Below, piece after piece: positions 6,575-14,658 of a stretch of DNA of 39,759 nt. The DNA comes from a virus. The stretch spans positions 1-39,759 of the IMG/VR virus record IMGVR_UViG_3300027749_000229. One strand, given 5' to 3'. A program made the position numbers and the translations under genes. The notes beneath the pieces were generated by a model. It was not told the DNA's origin, ran no database searches, and was given only the letters and a program-made list of their open reading frames with translations. Every line of letters begins with the position of its first letter. Positions within the stretch are counted from its first letter, which is position 1.

Positions 6575-8539
6575 TCATTTAATGGGACAACTTCCAGTTG
6601 AGCAGTCTTCAGCTACAATTTCATCGAAACTATTTGTATCCTCTAGACTAACGGGTTGAAGAAGTTTAACGTAGTCGTTATAATCTTGTTCACTTACTAC
6701 TTCTTGTGGAAGATATAAGTACCCAAGATCTTTAGCTGTCATACTAGGGTCAGTACGATAAATAAAACTAACACCTACATAACAATCCCAGTTATTTAGC
6801 AGCCACTTAATAATTTCTTCTACTTCATTTAAGCCATAGGAGATAGTTACAGAAGTGTTCTGCTGAGTCCAGCTGGTCTGGATTAATTTGTATTTTTCTA
6901 GTTGTTCTATTGCGGAGTCTAAATTTACCTCTTTGCCGTTCACTTTGTGAAAGGGAACGTCATCCCATCTTACTGGAAAAGTAATTAATACACCTGAGTC
7001 ATCGGTAGGATGATTAATAACATTATAGTTAGCAGCCCGTAGTTTATCAACTACTGGGTCATACTTACTAAACTGAACATTATTAAAAATGTACTTACCT
7101 AAAGGCTTGTGAATTCCCTCGGTAGTATCCATGATCTTTGAAAGAGTTCCCGAAGGCTTAACACAGGTTATGTTTTTTGGGCTAGGAAGGTCAAGCTCGT
7201 CAGCCATACCAATGGCAGCAGCGGTAGCAGTACGCTTGAGGTATTCGTAATCATAACCGCCCATATCAGGGCGTTTGGCAATACCAGTAAGGCCAACTCC
7301 ACACAGACGAAGGAAATAATTATTGAGATGCCAACTCTCCTGAAGGATTCCGTCATTTAAATTAACGCAAGTTTGCCTGTAGTTTGCACGGGCGGCAAGC
7401 CTAATAGCTTCGTGTAATCCTGCGGTATCCCCTTTAAATTTGCCGATGTCGGTTTCAGTGAGATTACAGAAGGACTTATTTCCCAGTAGGATTTCGACAC
7501 AGGGATTGCATCCTGCAAACCATGGTGCTCTTCTAGTAGCTTCCACTGCATTAATGAACCCTGGCTCGGATCCTCCAGCGTCTTCCATAAGATCAAAGAT
7601 TTTTCGTAAGTCAACATATAAGGGTTTTTCCTTAAAAACTAAGCTATTGTTTGATTGCTGCCTATGCGAGTTATTATGCAGCCACCAATCTTTTTTAGCT
7701 GTAGCAAATTCTTCCCACTCAGGTTGCCCATACTCAAAAAGAGCAATTTCAGCAGAACGGCGGCTAGATAGGATAGTACCAAGCCAGTTAATAATATCCA
7801 TGATATCCATTCTTGTAAGAAGGCTATCAGATCTACCATTAAGAATTTTAGCAATAGCTAGGTAGGCAGTACTAATAGCACTATCGCCACTAGAAATCCA
7901 ACCATATCCTTTTAATCTTTCGCCAGCAGGACGTAGTTGACTGAAGTCTAAAACTAACTCTTTTGCAGGATACTTACCTGCCATTAGTTTACCTACTGAC
8001 TTTGCCCAAGCTTCTGCTGAATCACCTACTTGAATAGTCCACGTTTTAGTATCACTATCCCAAGTTTCTGTATTATGTTCACTTCCGCCTTTTGCGGTAC
8101 GAGTACTGCGTACTACTCTAATATTTTTAATAGGTTTCGAAAAACCATTTAGTGTTCCAACTACGGGTTTAAACCCAACACCGCAACCTTGTAGAAGTAA
8201 CCATAAACAATCTACTACATCGTATACTGTTTCAACTTCTGTGAAACTACAATTAAATTGTGAGGCTTCTCGTTTTTGTGCAACTGTTGTTCCACCAAGC
8301 CAAAGGGAACGACCACTCATAGAAACTTTACGATCTAACATTAGCTGTTCTAAATCATATAGTTCAGCAAACTCTAGGTCTGTTAATTCTCTACGGGCTG
8401 CTCGTTCCCATAACCATTGTTGGTGGTCTATTACTCTTGAAACTGTTTCTTGCCAAGTTTCAAATACTTTTCCGTCATCTGATAAAGGTCTGTTGTATGT
8501 TCTGCGTGTAATTACTTGTGCTCTTGTTGAGACCGTCAT
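6575..8539 (-). CDS. nrdJ: class II (B12-dependent) ribonucleoside-triphosphate reductase
   Basis: Protein of 654 aa matching the monomeric adenosylcobalamin-dependent RTPR family (Lactobacillus leichmannii type). The cysteines fall where expected: Cys97 in FNCSF and Cys358 in SFCNLTE form the redox pair, Cys347 in NPCVEI is the thiyl-radical site (11 residues before Cys358, as in the reference enzyme), and the C-terminal CSTGSC (646/651) is the swinging disulfide. PSGTLS is also present. It makes dNTPs from NTPs using the host's B12 cofactor and a thioredoxin or glutaredoxin; a glutaredoxin gene lies at 25084. The start overlaps the stop of the AbrB-like gene (TAATG). Confidence 0.93.
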   Translation of the reverse strand: MTVSTRAQVITRRTYNRPLSDDGKVFETWQETVSRVIDHQQWLWERAARRELTDLEFAELYDLEQLMLDRKVSMSGRSLWLGGTTVAQKREASQFNCSFTEVETVYDVVDCLWLLLQGCGVGFKPVVGTLNGFSKPIKNIRVVRSTRTAKGGSEHNTETWDSDTKTWTIQVGDSAEAWAKSVGKLMAGKYPAKELVLDFSQLRPAGERLKGYGWISSGDSAISTAYLAIAKILNGRSDSLLTRMDIMDIINWLGTILSSRRSAEIALFEYGQPEWEEFATAKKDWWLHNNSHRQQSNNSLVFKEKPLYVDLRKIFDLMEDAGGSEPGFINAVEATRRAPWFAGCNPCVEILLGNKSFCNLTETDIGKFKGDTAGLHEAIRLAARANYRQTCVNLNDGILQESWHLNNYFLRLCGVGLTGIAKRPDMGGYDYEYLKRTATAAAIGMADELDLPSPKNITCVKPSGTLSKIMDTTEGIHKPLGKYIFNNVQFSKYDPVVDKLRAANYNVINHPTDDSGVLITFPVRWDDVPFHKVNGKEVNLDSAIEQLEKYKLIQTSWTQQNTSVTISYGLNEVEEIIKWLLNNWDCYVGVSFIYRTDPSMTAKDLGYLYLPQEVVSEQDYNDYVKLLQPVSLEDTNSFDEIVAEDCSTGSCPIK

Positions 8540-8718
8540 TATTCCCCTTCTAAAGTTTTTAACTTTTTAGTTAAAATAAATGAACCACCACCTGCATCTT
8601 CCCAATTAAGAACGTCTCCTTCAACTAATTTTAGTTCTGCTAAAACTTCTTCAGGAAGTTGGAGTAGTAAATCCTTTGTTTCTGGATCTTCTTCTACTAT
8701 TACTGTATAATGGCTCAT
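8539..8718 (-). CDS. AbrB/SpoVT-like small protein
   Basis: A 59-aa frame. The pattern LPEEVLAELKLVEGDVLNWE followed by a short FILTK strand is that of the SpoVT-AbrB swapped-hairpin DNA-binding domain, which is common as a small stand-alone protein in phages. It could be a transcription regulator, but no target is evident. It is sandwiched between the 84-aa gene and nrdJ, and its TAA overlaps the nrdJ ATG, so the two are translationally coupled. Confidence 0.7.
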   Translation of the reverse strand: MSHYTVIVEEDPETKDLLLQLPEEVLAELKLVEGDVLNWEDAGGGSFILTKKLKTLEGE

Positions 8719-8732
8719 TTACTTCTTTCTGA

Positions 8733-8987
8733 TTATAACTGATTTACTTCTAAGGTAAAATCTTCAATGTGTTTGTCGTTTTTATTATTAACAACTACTA
8801 ATTCGATTTCTTCTTCAGGGAATTGTTCCTGTTCAAAGAACTCACATAAGTCAAAAGCGGCTTGAGAACTAGGGGTTTCGTCGCCCAGTCGCACGCTATT
8901 AACCAAAACTGCAATAAGGTCTAAGTGATACTCATTTAGACCTTTAAGTGTAATACTACCATCTTCTTTATATTTAAGTTTAATCAT
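8733..8987 (-). CDS. hypothetical acidic protein (84 aa)
   Basis: Unrecognised 84-aa protein, acidic (EFFEQEQFPEEEIE), with alternating strands and helices and no membrane segment. AAAAGGAAAT precedes its ATG. It is co-directional with dut upstream and the AbrB-like gene and nrdJ downstream, so it is probably expressed with the nucleotide metabolism genes. Confidence 0.6.
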   Translation of the reverse strand: MIKLKYKEDGSITLKGLNEYHLDLIAVLVNSVRLGDETPSSQAAFDLCEFFEQEQFPEEEIELVVVNNKNDKHIEDFTLEVNQL

Positions 8988-9004
8988 TTTATTTCCTTTT
9001 TTAA

Positions 9005-9439
9005 TTAACCAGTACTTCCAAATCCGCCTGCACCTCTAGTAGTATCATCCCAAGGCTCAGTAGTTGAATCCCATCCTTTAAAATCAGGAAGAACTATTGG
9101 TACAACTACTAGCTGTGCAATTCGGGTTGTATAACGAGAGATAAAGTAGGGGTCTTCCCCGTTATTTTGTAATAGGACTTTAATATTACCACGATAGTCT
9201 GAGTCAATTACTCCAACTGAATGAGGTATAGTTACATGAATTTTACCCTGTGATGATCGGTTAAATACTAAACCAACATAATTCTCAGGAATTTTAACCG
9301 CAACACCAGTGTCTACTAATTTTGTTTCACCAGGATATAGTGCTATCTCTTTATTAGAAACTAAGTCTGCACCTGCATCTGTAGGGTGTGCCCTAAAAGG
9401 CACTGCTCTACTATCATCTGTTTTAACTAATATCTTCAT
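9005..9439 (-). CDS. dut: dUTPase (trimeric type)
   Basis: Protein of 144 aa with all five dUTPase motifs in order: AHPTDAGADL (17-26), RSSQG (61-65, variant of RSSxG), GVIDSDYRGNIKV (76-88), RIAQLVVVP (106-114) and the C-terminal RGAGGFGSTG (135-144). It hydrolyses dUTP to dUMP, keeping uracil out of phage DNA and feeding dTMP synthesis. Its start overlaps the 3' end of the flap nuclease gene by 17 nt. Confidence 0.95.
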   Translation of the reverse strand: MKILVKTDDSRAVPFRAHPTDAGADLVSNKEIALYPGETKLVDTGVAVKIPENYVGLVFNRSSQGKIHVTIPHSVGVIDSDYRGNIKVLLQNNGEDPYFISRYTTRIAQLVVVPIVLPDFKGWDSTTEPWDDTTRGAGGFGSTG

Positions 9440-10286
9440 TTAAATAAAAGTCCATTACTTTGTTAATATTTTTACAATTTTCTTCACCAATTGCTTCTTC
9501 GCAGTGGGTAACTAAATCCATTAATTTGTAGTTTAGCATTAAACCTTCACTACCGAACTCATTAAGTGCGGTAATATATTTATACTTACTACTGATAGGC
9601 AAAGCTGCGATAATGTCATAAGCACTACCATAATCTTGGACAAGCTGAAGCGCACGTTTTGGCCCCACACCAGGAACGCCCACAACATTGTCGCCTGAGT
9701 CACCCATAAGGCATTTAATAGAAATATACTCATCTTGTGTACACTCGTAATGTGTATCCCAGTTATCATGAGTTATCTCTTTGCGAGTAACGTATGAGAA
9801 ACGTGAAACTCCAGGAGCTACTAGCAAGTCCCAATCTTTGTCAGATGATACTAACCATACTTGATTAATACTATACTTTTTACGTTTTGATACTATGTAA
9901 GCGGCAATATCATCTGCTTCTACATTTGGGAAACGCACAACAGGAAACTTACCTTCATCTTCGTATGTTGAAAGGATAACTTGTACTTCTTCAAAGAATG
10001 CCTCAAACTCAGCAGCCTCTTCCTCAGTTTGATTCGCATACTTATCTTTGCGATTCTGTTTGTAGAGAGGGTAAAGAGCTTTGCGATATGAACTAGCGCC
10101 CATATCACCTGCAATAATAAGTTTTTTAGTTTTGTAAGATTTCTGGAGACTTTCAACAGTCCGCATATAATCTGTGGCAAAATCTACTGCCTTTGAATGC
10201 TTATAGCGAAAGGCAAGGTTTAGGGAATCCAAAATCATTAACGATTTAGGGTCAGACTGGTTTAGTTGTTCAAATGTTTTTGTCAT
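9423..10286 (-). CDS. 5'-3' exonuclease / flap endonuclease
   Basis: Protein of 287 aa of the FEN/T5 D15 family. Metal-binding acids are visible at Asp20 (ILDSLN), Asp61 (IIAGDMG), Glu123/Asp125/Asp126 (VEADDIAA), Asp149/Asp151 (SSDKDWD) and Asp196/Asp199 (GDSGDN), followed by the helix-hairpin-helix GVPGVGPKRA (203-212). It removes RNA primers and 5' flaps during replication. A consensus promoter places the transcription start exactly on the A of the ATG, so the mRNA should be leaderless; an internal Met17 is a less likely start. It heads the exonuclease-dut-nrdJ unit. Confidence 0.93.
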   Translation of the reverse strand: MTKTFEQLNQSDPKSLMILDSLNLAFRYKHSKAVDFATDYMRTVESLQKSYKTKKLIIAGDMGASSYRKALYPLYKQNRKDKYANQTEEEAAEFEAFFEEVQVILSTYEDEGKFPVVRFPNVEADDIAAYIVSKRKKYSINQVWLVSSDKDWDLLVAPGVSRFSYVTRKEITHDNWDTHYECTQDEYISIKCLMGDSGDNVVGVPGVGPKRALQLVQDYGSAYDIIAALPISSKYKYITALNEFGSEGLMLNYKLMDLVTHCEEAIGEENCKNINKVMDFYLNEDIS

Positions 10287-10292
10287 GTGTAT

Positions 10293-10321
10293 ATTATACC
10301 AAATCTAGTGACCTTTGTCAA
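10293..10321 (-). promoter_or_regulatory. consensus sigma70 promoter, leaderless
   Basis: TTGACA, 17-bp spacer, TATAAT on the - strand: a perfect consensus. Only 6 nt lie between the -10 element and the ATG at 10286, so +1 coincides with the start codon. Confidence 0.88.
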
Positions 10322-10770
10322 GCGATAAATTTTGGTTGCTCGTTCTCATACCAATCTTCTAGGAGACTAATATATACTTCGTACCCATGGGCATTTACAA
10401 ACATATAGTTGTATACGCCAGAAGGTATATCCTCATACCCTACGAATAGCTTAGATCTATCAAATTTAAATATAAGTAAAGGTTTTTGTTTTACTTGCTT
10501 ACCCTGCCTTACCGCCTGCTCCCACCACTCAAAAAATTGCGGCTTTTTATGGGTTAATAAGGCACTAGTAAGATGATCTTCTGCGTAATGTTTTACTTCT
10601 ACTACATAAAGATTTTTCTCACCAGGTATGTACAAGTCACCTTTTAGCAAATGTTTAGGGTCAAGAGCGCCAGATCCTGGCGTTCTTTCCCATTGTAATT
10701 TAGATAGTTTTCTAAGAGCGTCTCTAGCTAATGTTTCAGCCCTGGCGCCTTTTTCTCTACTATCAACCAT
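10318..10770 (-). CDS. Holliday-junction-resolvase-like PD-(D/E)XK nuclease
   Basis: Protein of 150 aa. The arrangement REKGARAE (5-12), TPGSGALDP (30-38), KGDLYI (43-48) and VVEVKHY (56-62) fits the Hjc-type/VRR-like PD-(D/E)XK nuclease fold, with Asp45, Glu58 and Lys60 as the likely catalytic set. It probably cuts branched DNA during recombination or packaging. It overlaps the SbcC-like gene by 8 nt and occupies the place of D14 in T5-type gene order. The exact substrate is uncertain. Confidence 0.75.
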   Translation of the reverse strand: MVDSREKGARAETLARDALRKLSKLQWERTPGSGALDPKHLLKGDLYIPGEKNLYVVEVKHYAEDHLTSALLTHKKPQFFEWWEQAVRQGKQVKQKPLLIFKFDRSKLFVGYEDIPSGVYNYMFVNAHGYEVYISLLEDWYENEQPKFIA

Positions 10771-12571
10771 TATCTATCCTTGACATATTGCGCTGTTTAA
10801 GCACCTGTAGTTTTTCTAGTAGAGGATGCGTAAATCCGTGAGATATTAAGAAAGTATTTAAGCTTTCTTCTTTTAAGAGAACTTCAATCAACTTTTCTTT
10901 ACCTTCTGCATCAAGATTTTCCACTGTTTCGTCGAGGATAAGAAGATTAGTACGCGAGTTAGATAAAGTCTGCATAAGTTTACGAATAGCAAGCAAAGTA
11001 GCCACATTAACGCGAGCACGCTCACCACTAGAAAGAGCAAGGATATCCACGTCATGACTATTGTCAATAATAACAACATTTAGTTTATCCGAAGAAGCTA
11101 TTTTAAATGCTAACTGAAATCTACCATCAGCTAACTCGGCTAAGTATTCGTTAGTAAGACTTTCTAGATCTTTGACTAAACACTCGATCTTATATGCTAC
11201 TAATCCAGTAGTAGAGAACGCTTTAACTAATACTTGTAAATTAGATAACTCTGCTGTATATTTTGATAATTCTGTAGAGTATTCTGCTAATTCTTCTCTC
11301 ATATCAGCCATTTGACTACTAATAACTATTACCTTAGAGTTATGTTCATTAACACTCTTATTCTTAGTTCTAATTTTAGTAATCGCACTATTAACTTCAT
11401 TTATAGATTTTTCTAATCCAATAATCTTACTAGATAGTTCGTCTTTATTTAATAACTCACTAGTTAGATCGTTATCTATTAAAGCATAGTACTTTTCCCA
11501 CTCAATTACTTTTTTCTGGTGTGCTTTATACTTAGAAATAATACTCTCAGAGGTCTCTATTTTTGCATTTAGACCTTTAATATCTTTTTCAAGGGATATT
11601 TTGTCTATTTTGAATTGTTCTACTAGGGTAAACATAGTGCTGTTATCCATATCTTGAGAACAAGTTGGACACTTAATAGTAGGACCTAGACACTTTTTAG
11701 ATAAAGTCGTACCTTCCCTAAGTTTTGAGTCTTTGCTAGATAATTCTACTTTTAAAGCATTAAGGAAGCTATCATCTATAGAAGGTGGAGCAGGGTCATC
11801 AAGTACTATACTATTAATAATCTGTTTGTACGTGTTATTTTGCACAATCTTTTTATTAGTAGTCTCTATATTTAATAATTCGTGTTTTAATAAAGTTAAT
11901 TTAGAAGTTTGTTCTGTTGGCGGCTCTATTTCTTCTTCTAGTTCTTTAAGTGATAAATCTTCTTTTTCATATTTAGATAACCAACTACGTACAGTTGAAA
12001 GTTTGGCTTGAATAGCATCTACTTTCTTATTCATATCTGAGGTAAGTTCTTTGAAACACTCAGAAGCTTTGGTATACATAGATAGATTTAATAATTCTAT
12101 TAAAAACTTCTTTCTTGCCGTATCTGTTGCTGTTAAAAATTCTAAACTAGAAACACTACTTTGATAAACTATTTGACTAAAAGTTTTATGATCAAAACCA
12201 ATTATAGTTTCTATGGCTTTATAGGTGTTAGTGGCAGTATGACTGCTAATATCTACACTGTCTCTTAGCAATTTTACAGAGGTAGATGCATTGGTTCTTG
12301 ATGTTTTTACTGTATAGTCTGCACCATCTTTATTAAAATCTAACTCTATTGAGTAGGTTTTATCAGATGTGTATCTATTAAGTATATCTGCTTTCTTTAT
12401 TTTTTTGGAGTTTTGGTTGTAAAGGACTTCTTCAAGAATTAAAGCTATAGAACTTTTGCCGTGTCCATTCTTACCAACAATTTGTGTTAATGGAGCACTG
12501 TCTAATTTAATTACATTATTAGGTCCATATGAGAAAGCATTACTCCATCTAATTTCTTTAAATATAATCAT
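10763..12571 (-). CDS. SbcC/Rad50-like recombination ATPase
   Basis: Protein of 602 aa. Walker A GKNGHGKSS is at 33-41, a central coiled coil (about 170-460) is broken by a zinc hook CPTC (301-304), the ABC signature LSSGER is near 510 and Walker B LLILDET near 545. It is shorter than bacterial SbcC and similar in size to T4 gp46 and T5 D13. With the SbcD-like partner it forms an ATP-driven nuclease that processes DNA ends for recombination and host DNA degradation. Its start overlaps the partner's stop (12568-12571, ATGA). Confidence 0.93.
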   Translation of the reverse strand: MIIFKEIRWSNAFSYGPNNVIKLDSAPLTQIVGKNGHGKSSIALILEEVLYNQNSKKIKKADILNRYTSDKTYSIELDFNKDGADYTVKTSRTNASTSVKLLRDSVDISSHTATNTYKAIETIIGFDHKTFSQIVYQSSVSSLEFLTATDTARKKFLIELLNLSMYTKASECFKELTSDMNKKVDAIQAKLSTVRSWLSKYEKEDLSLKELEEEIEPPTEQTSKLTLLKHELLNIETTNKKIVQNNTYKQIINSIVLDDPAPPSIDDSFLNALKVELSSKDSKLREGTTLSKKCLGPTIKCPTCSQDMDNSTMFTLVEQFKIDKISLEKDIKGLNAKIETSESIISKYKAHQKKVIEWEKYYALIDNDLTSELLNKDELSSKIIGLEKSINEVNSAITKIRTKNKSVNEHNSKVIVISSQMADMREELAEYSTELSKYTAELSNLQVLVKAFSTTGLVAYKIECLVKDLESLTNEYLAELADGRFQLAFKIASSDKLNVVIIDNSHDVDILALSSGERARVNVATLLAIRKLMQTLSNSRTNLLILDETVENLDAEGKEKLIEVLLKEESLNTFLISHGFTHPLLEKLQVLKQRNMSRIDNG

Positions 12572-13518
12572 TCTGTAGTAATCTTATCTAAGTTATTGTT
12601 TAAGATTTGTACTATATCTTGAACTGTATTATCTGGAAGCTGCAAAATATATAGTAAGTATTCGGTTAATTCTGCAGCTAGTGTCATACTAGGATCAAGT
12701 ATAAGAGCAGTATCTGTTTGTCTACGAACTACTTTTTTATCTATAAGCGTATTGTCCTCCATGGCGCCCAGTTCGCTCATGTCACCTTCAACTTCGTATA
12801 TGGTATGATCGTAGTCAGTGCCAGGCATTTCATCTCCAGCCCTAATAGTTTTACGTATTAGCTGAGGAAGTTCGAGATGTACCCAGTCATGTTGAAGAGT
12901 AGTAGTATCAAAACAGATGACGCCTGTATTAACTCTATTTCTATGAAAGCTAGTAGTACAAGGGCTGCCAGGATATAAAATGTTTCTCTGTGAATTCTCA
13001 TAACTATGTAGGTCTCCGGCCAGTACTACGTCCCAGCGATTAAATACATCTAAGTCAACTTCAGGTTTTACATGCGGAGGGATTTCGCCACGTACATGAG
13101 TAAAAAGAATATTACCAGTAAAATCATTAGGATTAAAATCTTTTAATTTATTATATGGAATAAAGTCCATATTCTCCAAAGAGTAATAATCATCTATAAC
13201 TGTAACTTTTGAGTTAAGTCTTTGAGTACTACGCTTAAGGCTAGTAAAGAATGTTGTGTCTTTCTTTAATGCCTCGTGGTTCCCTGCATATATAATACAA
13301 GGTATTGAAATGGATGCTATAAGGTCAAAATAGACTTCTAATTCATCCATTGTTGGCATACGATCAAATATATCGCCGCCTAATACTAAAAGGTCACAGT
13401 TTTGTTGTAGAGTAGATAGTTGTTTTATAAACTTATCATACCTGCTTTTAGCCCAATCAATTGGGACGTTTTTTTGACCTAGTTTAATATGAATATCTGC
13501 TGTAAATAAAACTTTCAT
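12568..13518 (-). CDS. SbcD/Mre11-like nuclease
   Basis: Protein of 316 aa with the calcineurin-type phosphoesterase motifs DIH (8-10), GGDIFDR (47-53), GNHE (79-82), a THVRGE motif near 140 and GDLH near 170. It is the nuclease subunit paired with the SbcC-like ATPase encoded directly after it (ATGA overlap). Equivalent to T4 gp47 and T5 D12. It begins 12 nt after a terminator hairpin, so it may be read through from the ssb gene or started from an unrecognised promoter. Confidence 0.92.
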   Translation of the reverse strand: MKVLFTADIHIKLGQKNVPIDWAKSRYDKFIKQLSTLQQNCDLLVLGGDIFDRMPTMDELEVYFDLIASISIPCIIYAGNHEALKKDTTFFTSLKRSTQRLNSKVTVIDDYYSLENMDFIPYNKLKDFNPNDFTGNILFTHVRGEIPPHVKPEVDLDVFNRWDVVLAGDLHSYENSQRNILYPGSPCTTSFHRNRVNTGVICFDTTTLQHDWVHLELPQLIRKTIRAGDEMPGTDYDHTIYEVEGDMSELGAMEDNTLIDKKVVRRQTDTALILDPSMTLAAELTEYLLYILQLPDNTVQDIVQILNNNLDKITTE

Positions 13519-13529
13519 AATTTATAGTG

Positions 13530-13564
13530 AAAAAAGCCCCTAAGTTACTAATACTTAGGGGCTT
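13530..13564 (-). terminator. intrinsic terminator after the SSB-like gene
   Basis: 12-bp perfect stem (13534-13545 with 13553-13564) followed on the - strand by six U. It shares the GGGGCTTTTT arm with the terminators at 1729 and 5557. Confidence 0.88.
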
Positions 13565-13569
13565 ATTTA

Positions 13570-14217
13570 TTAATGTGCTAGATCGCTAACTGCTTCGTTA
13601 TCCGTTGTTGAGTCTGCTGCTTCTTCTCCGGCAGGGCCCTTCAAGATACGCTCCAGTGTGGCTTTTACCTCTTCTGGAGTTTGACGAGGATATTTCACAT
13701 CGATACTCTCAGAAGCTGTTGCAGCCTCTATTTCAGCTTCAGTAAGTGCCCGCTTTTTGCAACGTAGAACTGAAAGAGTATATTCAACGTTGAAAGGCAG
13801 GGGGCCAGTCTTAACACGTTTAAATACTACATCACATCCACTATCTGTATCAGTAGGGTCGCCTAAATCTTCTGCTGCTTGACAAATTTGTTCAAACAAT
13901 TTCTTTTTCAAGTTTAAGATTTTGACTTTACCGTCTTTTAGATCGATGCAATTTGTGCTATAAGACCAAGAACATTTTTTATCTGAGAAGTAGTCAGGAA
14001 CATGATCATATTCCTTGTTGTTGAACTTTTCAGCTTCGCGGTCAAATGCTAAGCATTCAACTGGAATATCCTTAGCATTTGTGCCTTTGAGCCAGTAAAC
14101 ATAGCGAGGTAAAATACCTCCAACAATTCGAACAGTGTTTTCTCCGTCCTTATATTCATAAGCATCAAAAGATTTTTTGATTGCTTTACCTTTGGTTTGT
14201 GAAAAAGCTAATGCCAT
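13570..14217 (-). CDS. single-stranded DNA-binding protein (gp32-like)
   Basis: Protein of 215 aa. The N-terminus is basic and precedes NTVRIVGGILPRYVYWLKG (27-45), a pattern seen in phage gp32-type OB-fold proteins. Three Cys (54, 82, 89) and a Cys at about 128 may reflect a structural metal site but this is not certain. The C-terminal 30 residues are acidic (EEAADSTTDNEAVSDL), as expected for an SSB tail that recruits partners. It likely coats ssDNA at the fork. AGGA lies upstream of the ATG and a strong terminator follows. Confidence 0.72.
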   Translation of the reverse strand: MALAFSQTKGKAIKKSFDAYEYKDGENTVRIVGGILPRYVYWLKGTNAKDIPVECLAFDREAEKFNNKEYDHVPDYFSDKKCSWSYSTNCIDLKDGKVKILNLKKKLFEQICQAAEDLGDPTDTDSGCDVVFKRVKTGPLPFNVEYTLSVLRCKKRALTEAEIEAATASESIDVKYPRQTPEEVKATLERILKGPAGEEAADSTTDNEAVSDLAH

Positions 14218-14220
14218 TTT

Positions 14221-14601
14221 TTAATTTTCCTCGTATTTAAAGAGTATCTCTGTATTTGTTATTATTAATAACGGATTGTATTTGATTGAAGTATAGTCTA
14301 TATCAGGGTAGTATGATTTTTGTAGTGCCCGATAATTGTACTGTTTATATAAATTATAGTCACGCCTAGCAGCTAGTTTGATATATTGGATTTTAAATAA
14401 TATATCTGTTGGTTTGTCCGCAAATAGTGCCTCTGGATTTAAAATAAAACAGTTACCAGCCAGTGATACTTTACTAGGTTTATGTTTAGAATATTTATAA
14501 GGTAATCTTTTAGAGTAATGATACTCTAGCATTGCCATAAAACTACTACTATCACCATTTGATTGTTGTTCAAGAGTTTTTAAGTTAAAGAACAAAGCCA
14601 T
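14221..14601 (-). CDS. hypothetical protein (126 aa)
   Basis: Unrecognised protein. The open frame extends to a TTG at 14649, but a promoter (14621-14649) overlaps that extension, so the ATG at 14601 (MALFFNLKTL) is the likely start, 13 nt after the predicted transcription start. The protein is Tyr/Lys-rich (KYSKHKPSK, YNLYKQYNYRALQKSYY) with no motif. It ends 3 nt before the SSB-like start, so the two form one operon. Confidence 0.65.
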   Translation of the reverse strand: MALFFNLKTLEQQSNGDSSSFMAMLEYHYSKRLPYKYSKHKPSKVSLAGNCFILNPEALFADKPTDILFKIQYIKLAARRDYNLYKQYNYRALQKSYYPDIDYTSIKYNPLLIITNTEILFKYEEN

Positions 14602-14620
14602 AATTATCGCTGGAATACAT

Positions 14621-14649
14621 ATTATAGCATTATTGGAATACGTTTGCAA
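14621..14649 (-). promoter_or_regulatory. sigma70-type promoter of the 126-aa gene and ssb
   Basis: TTGCAA, 17-bp spacer, TATAAT on the - strand, expected start near 14614. It fixes the start of the downstream gene at 14601 rather than at the upstream TTG. Confidence 0.82.
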
Positions 14650-14658
14650 GTGTATTTT

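Noticed and set aside
7440-7865. 141-aa frame antisense to nrdJ
   Set aside because: It lies fully inside the well-supported RNR gene on the other strand.
14602-14649. N-terminal extension of the 126-aa gene from a TTG codon
   Set aside because: A TTGCAA-N17-TATAAT promoter lies in this stretch, so it should not be part of the mRNA.
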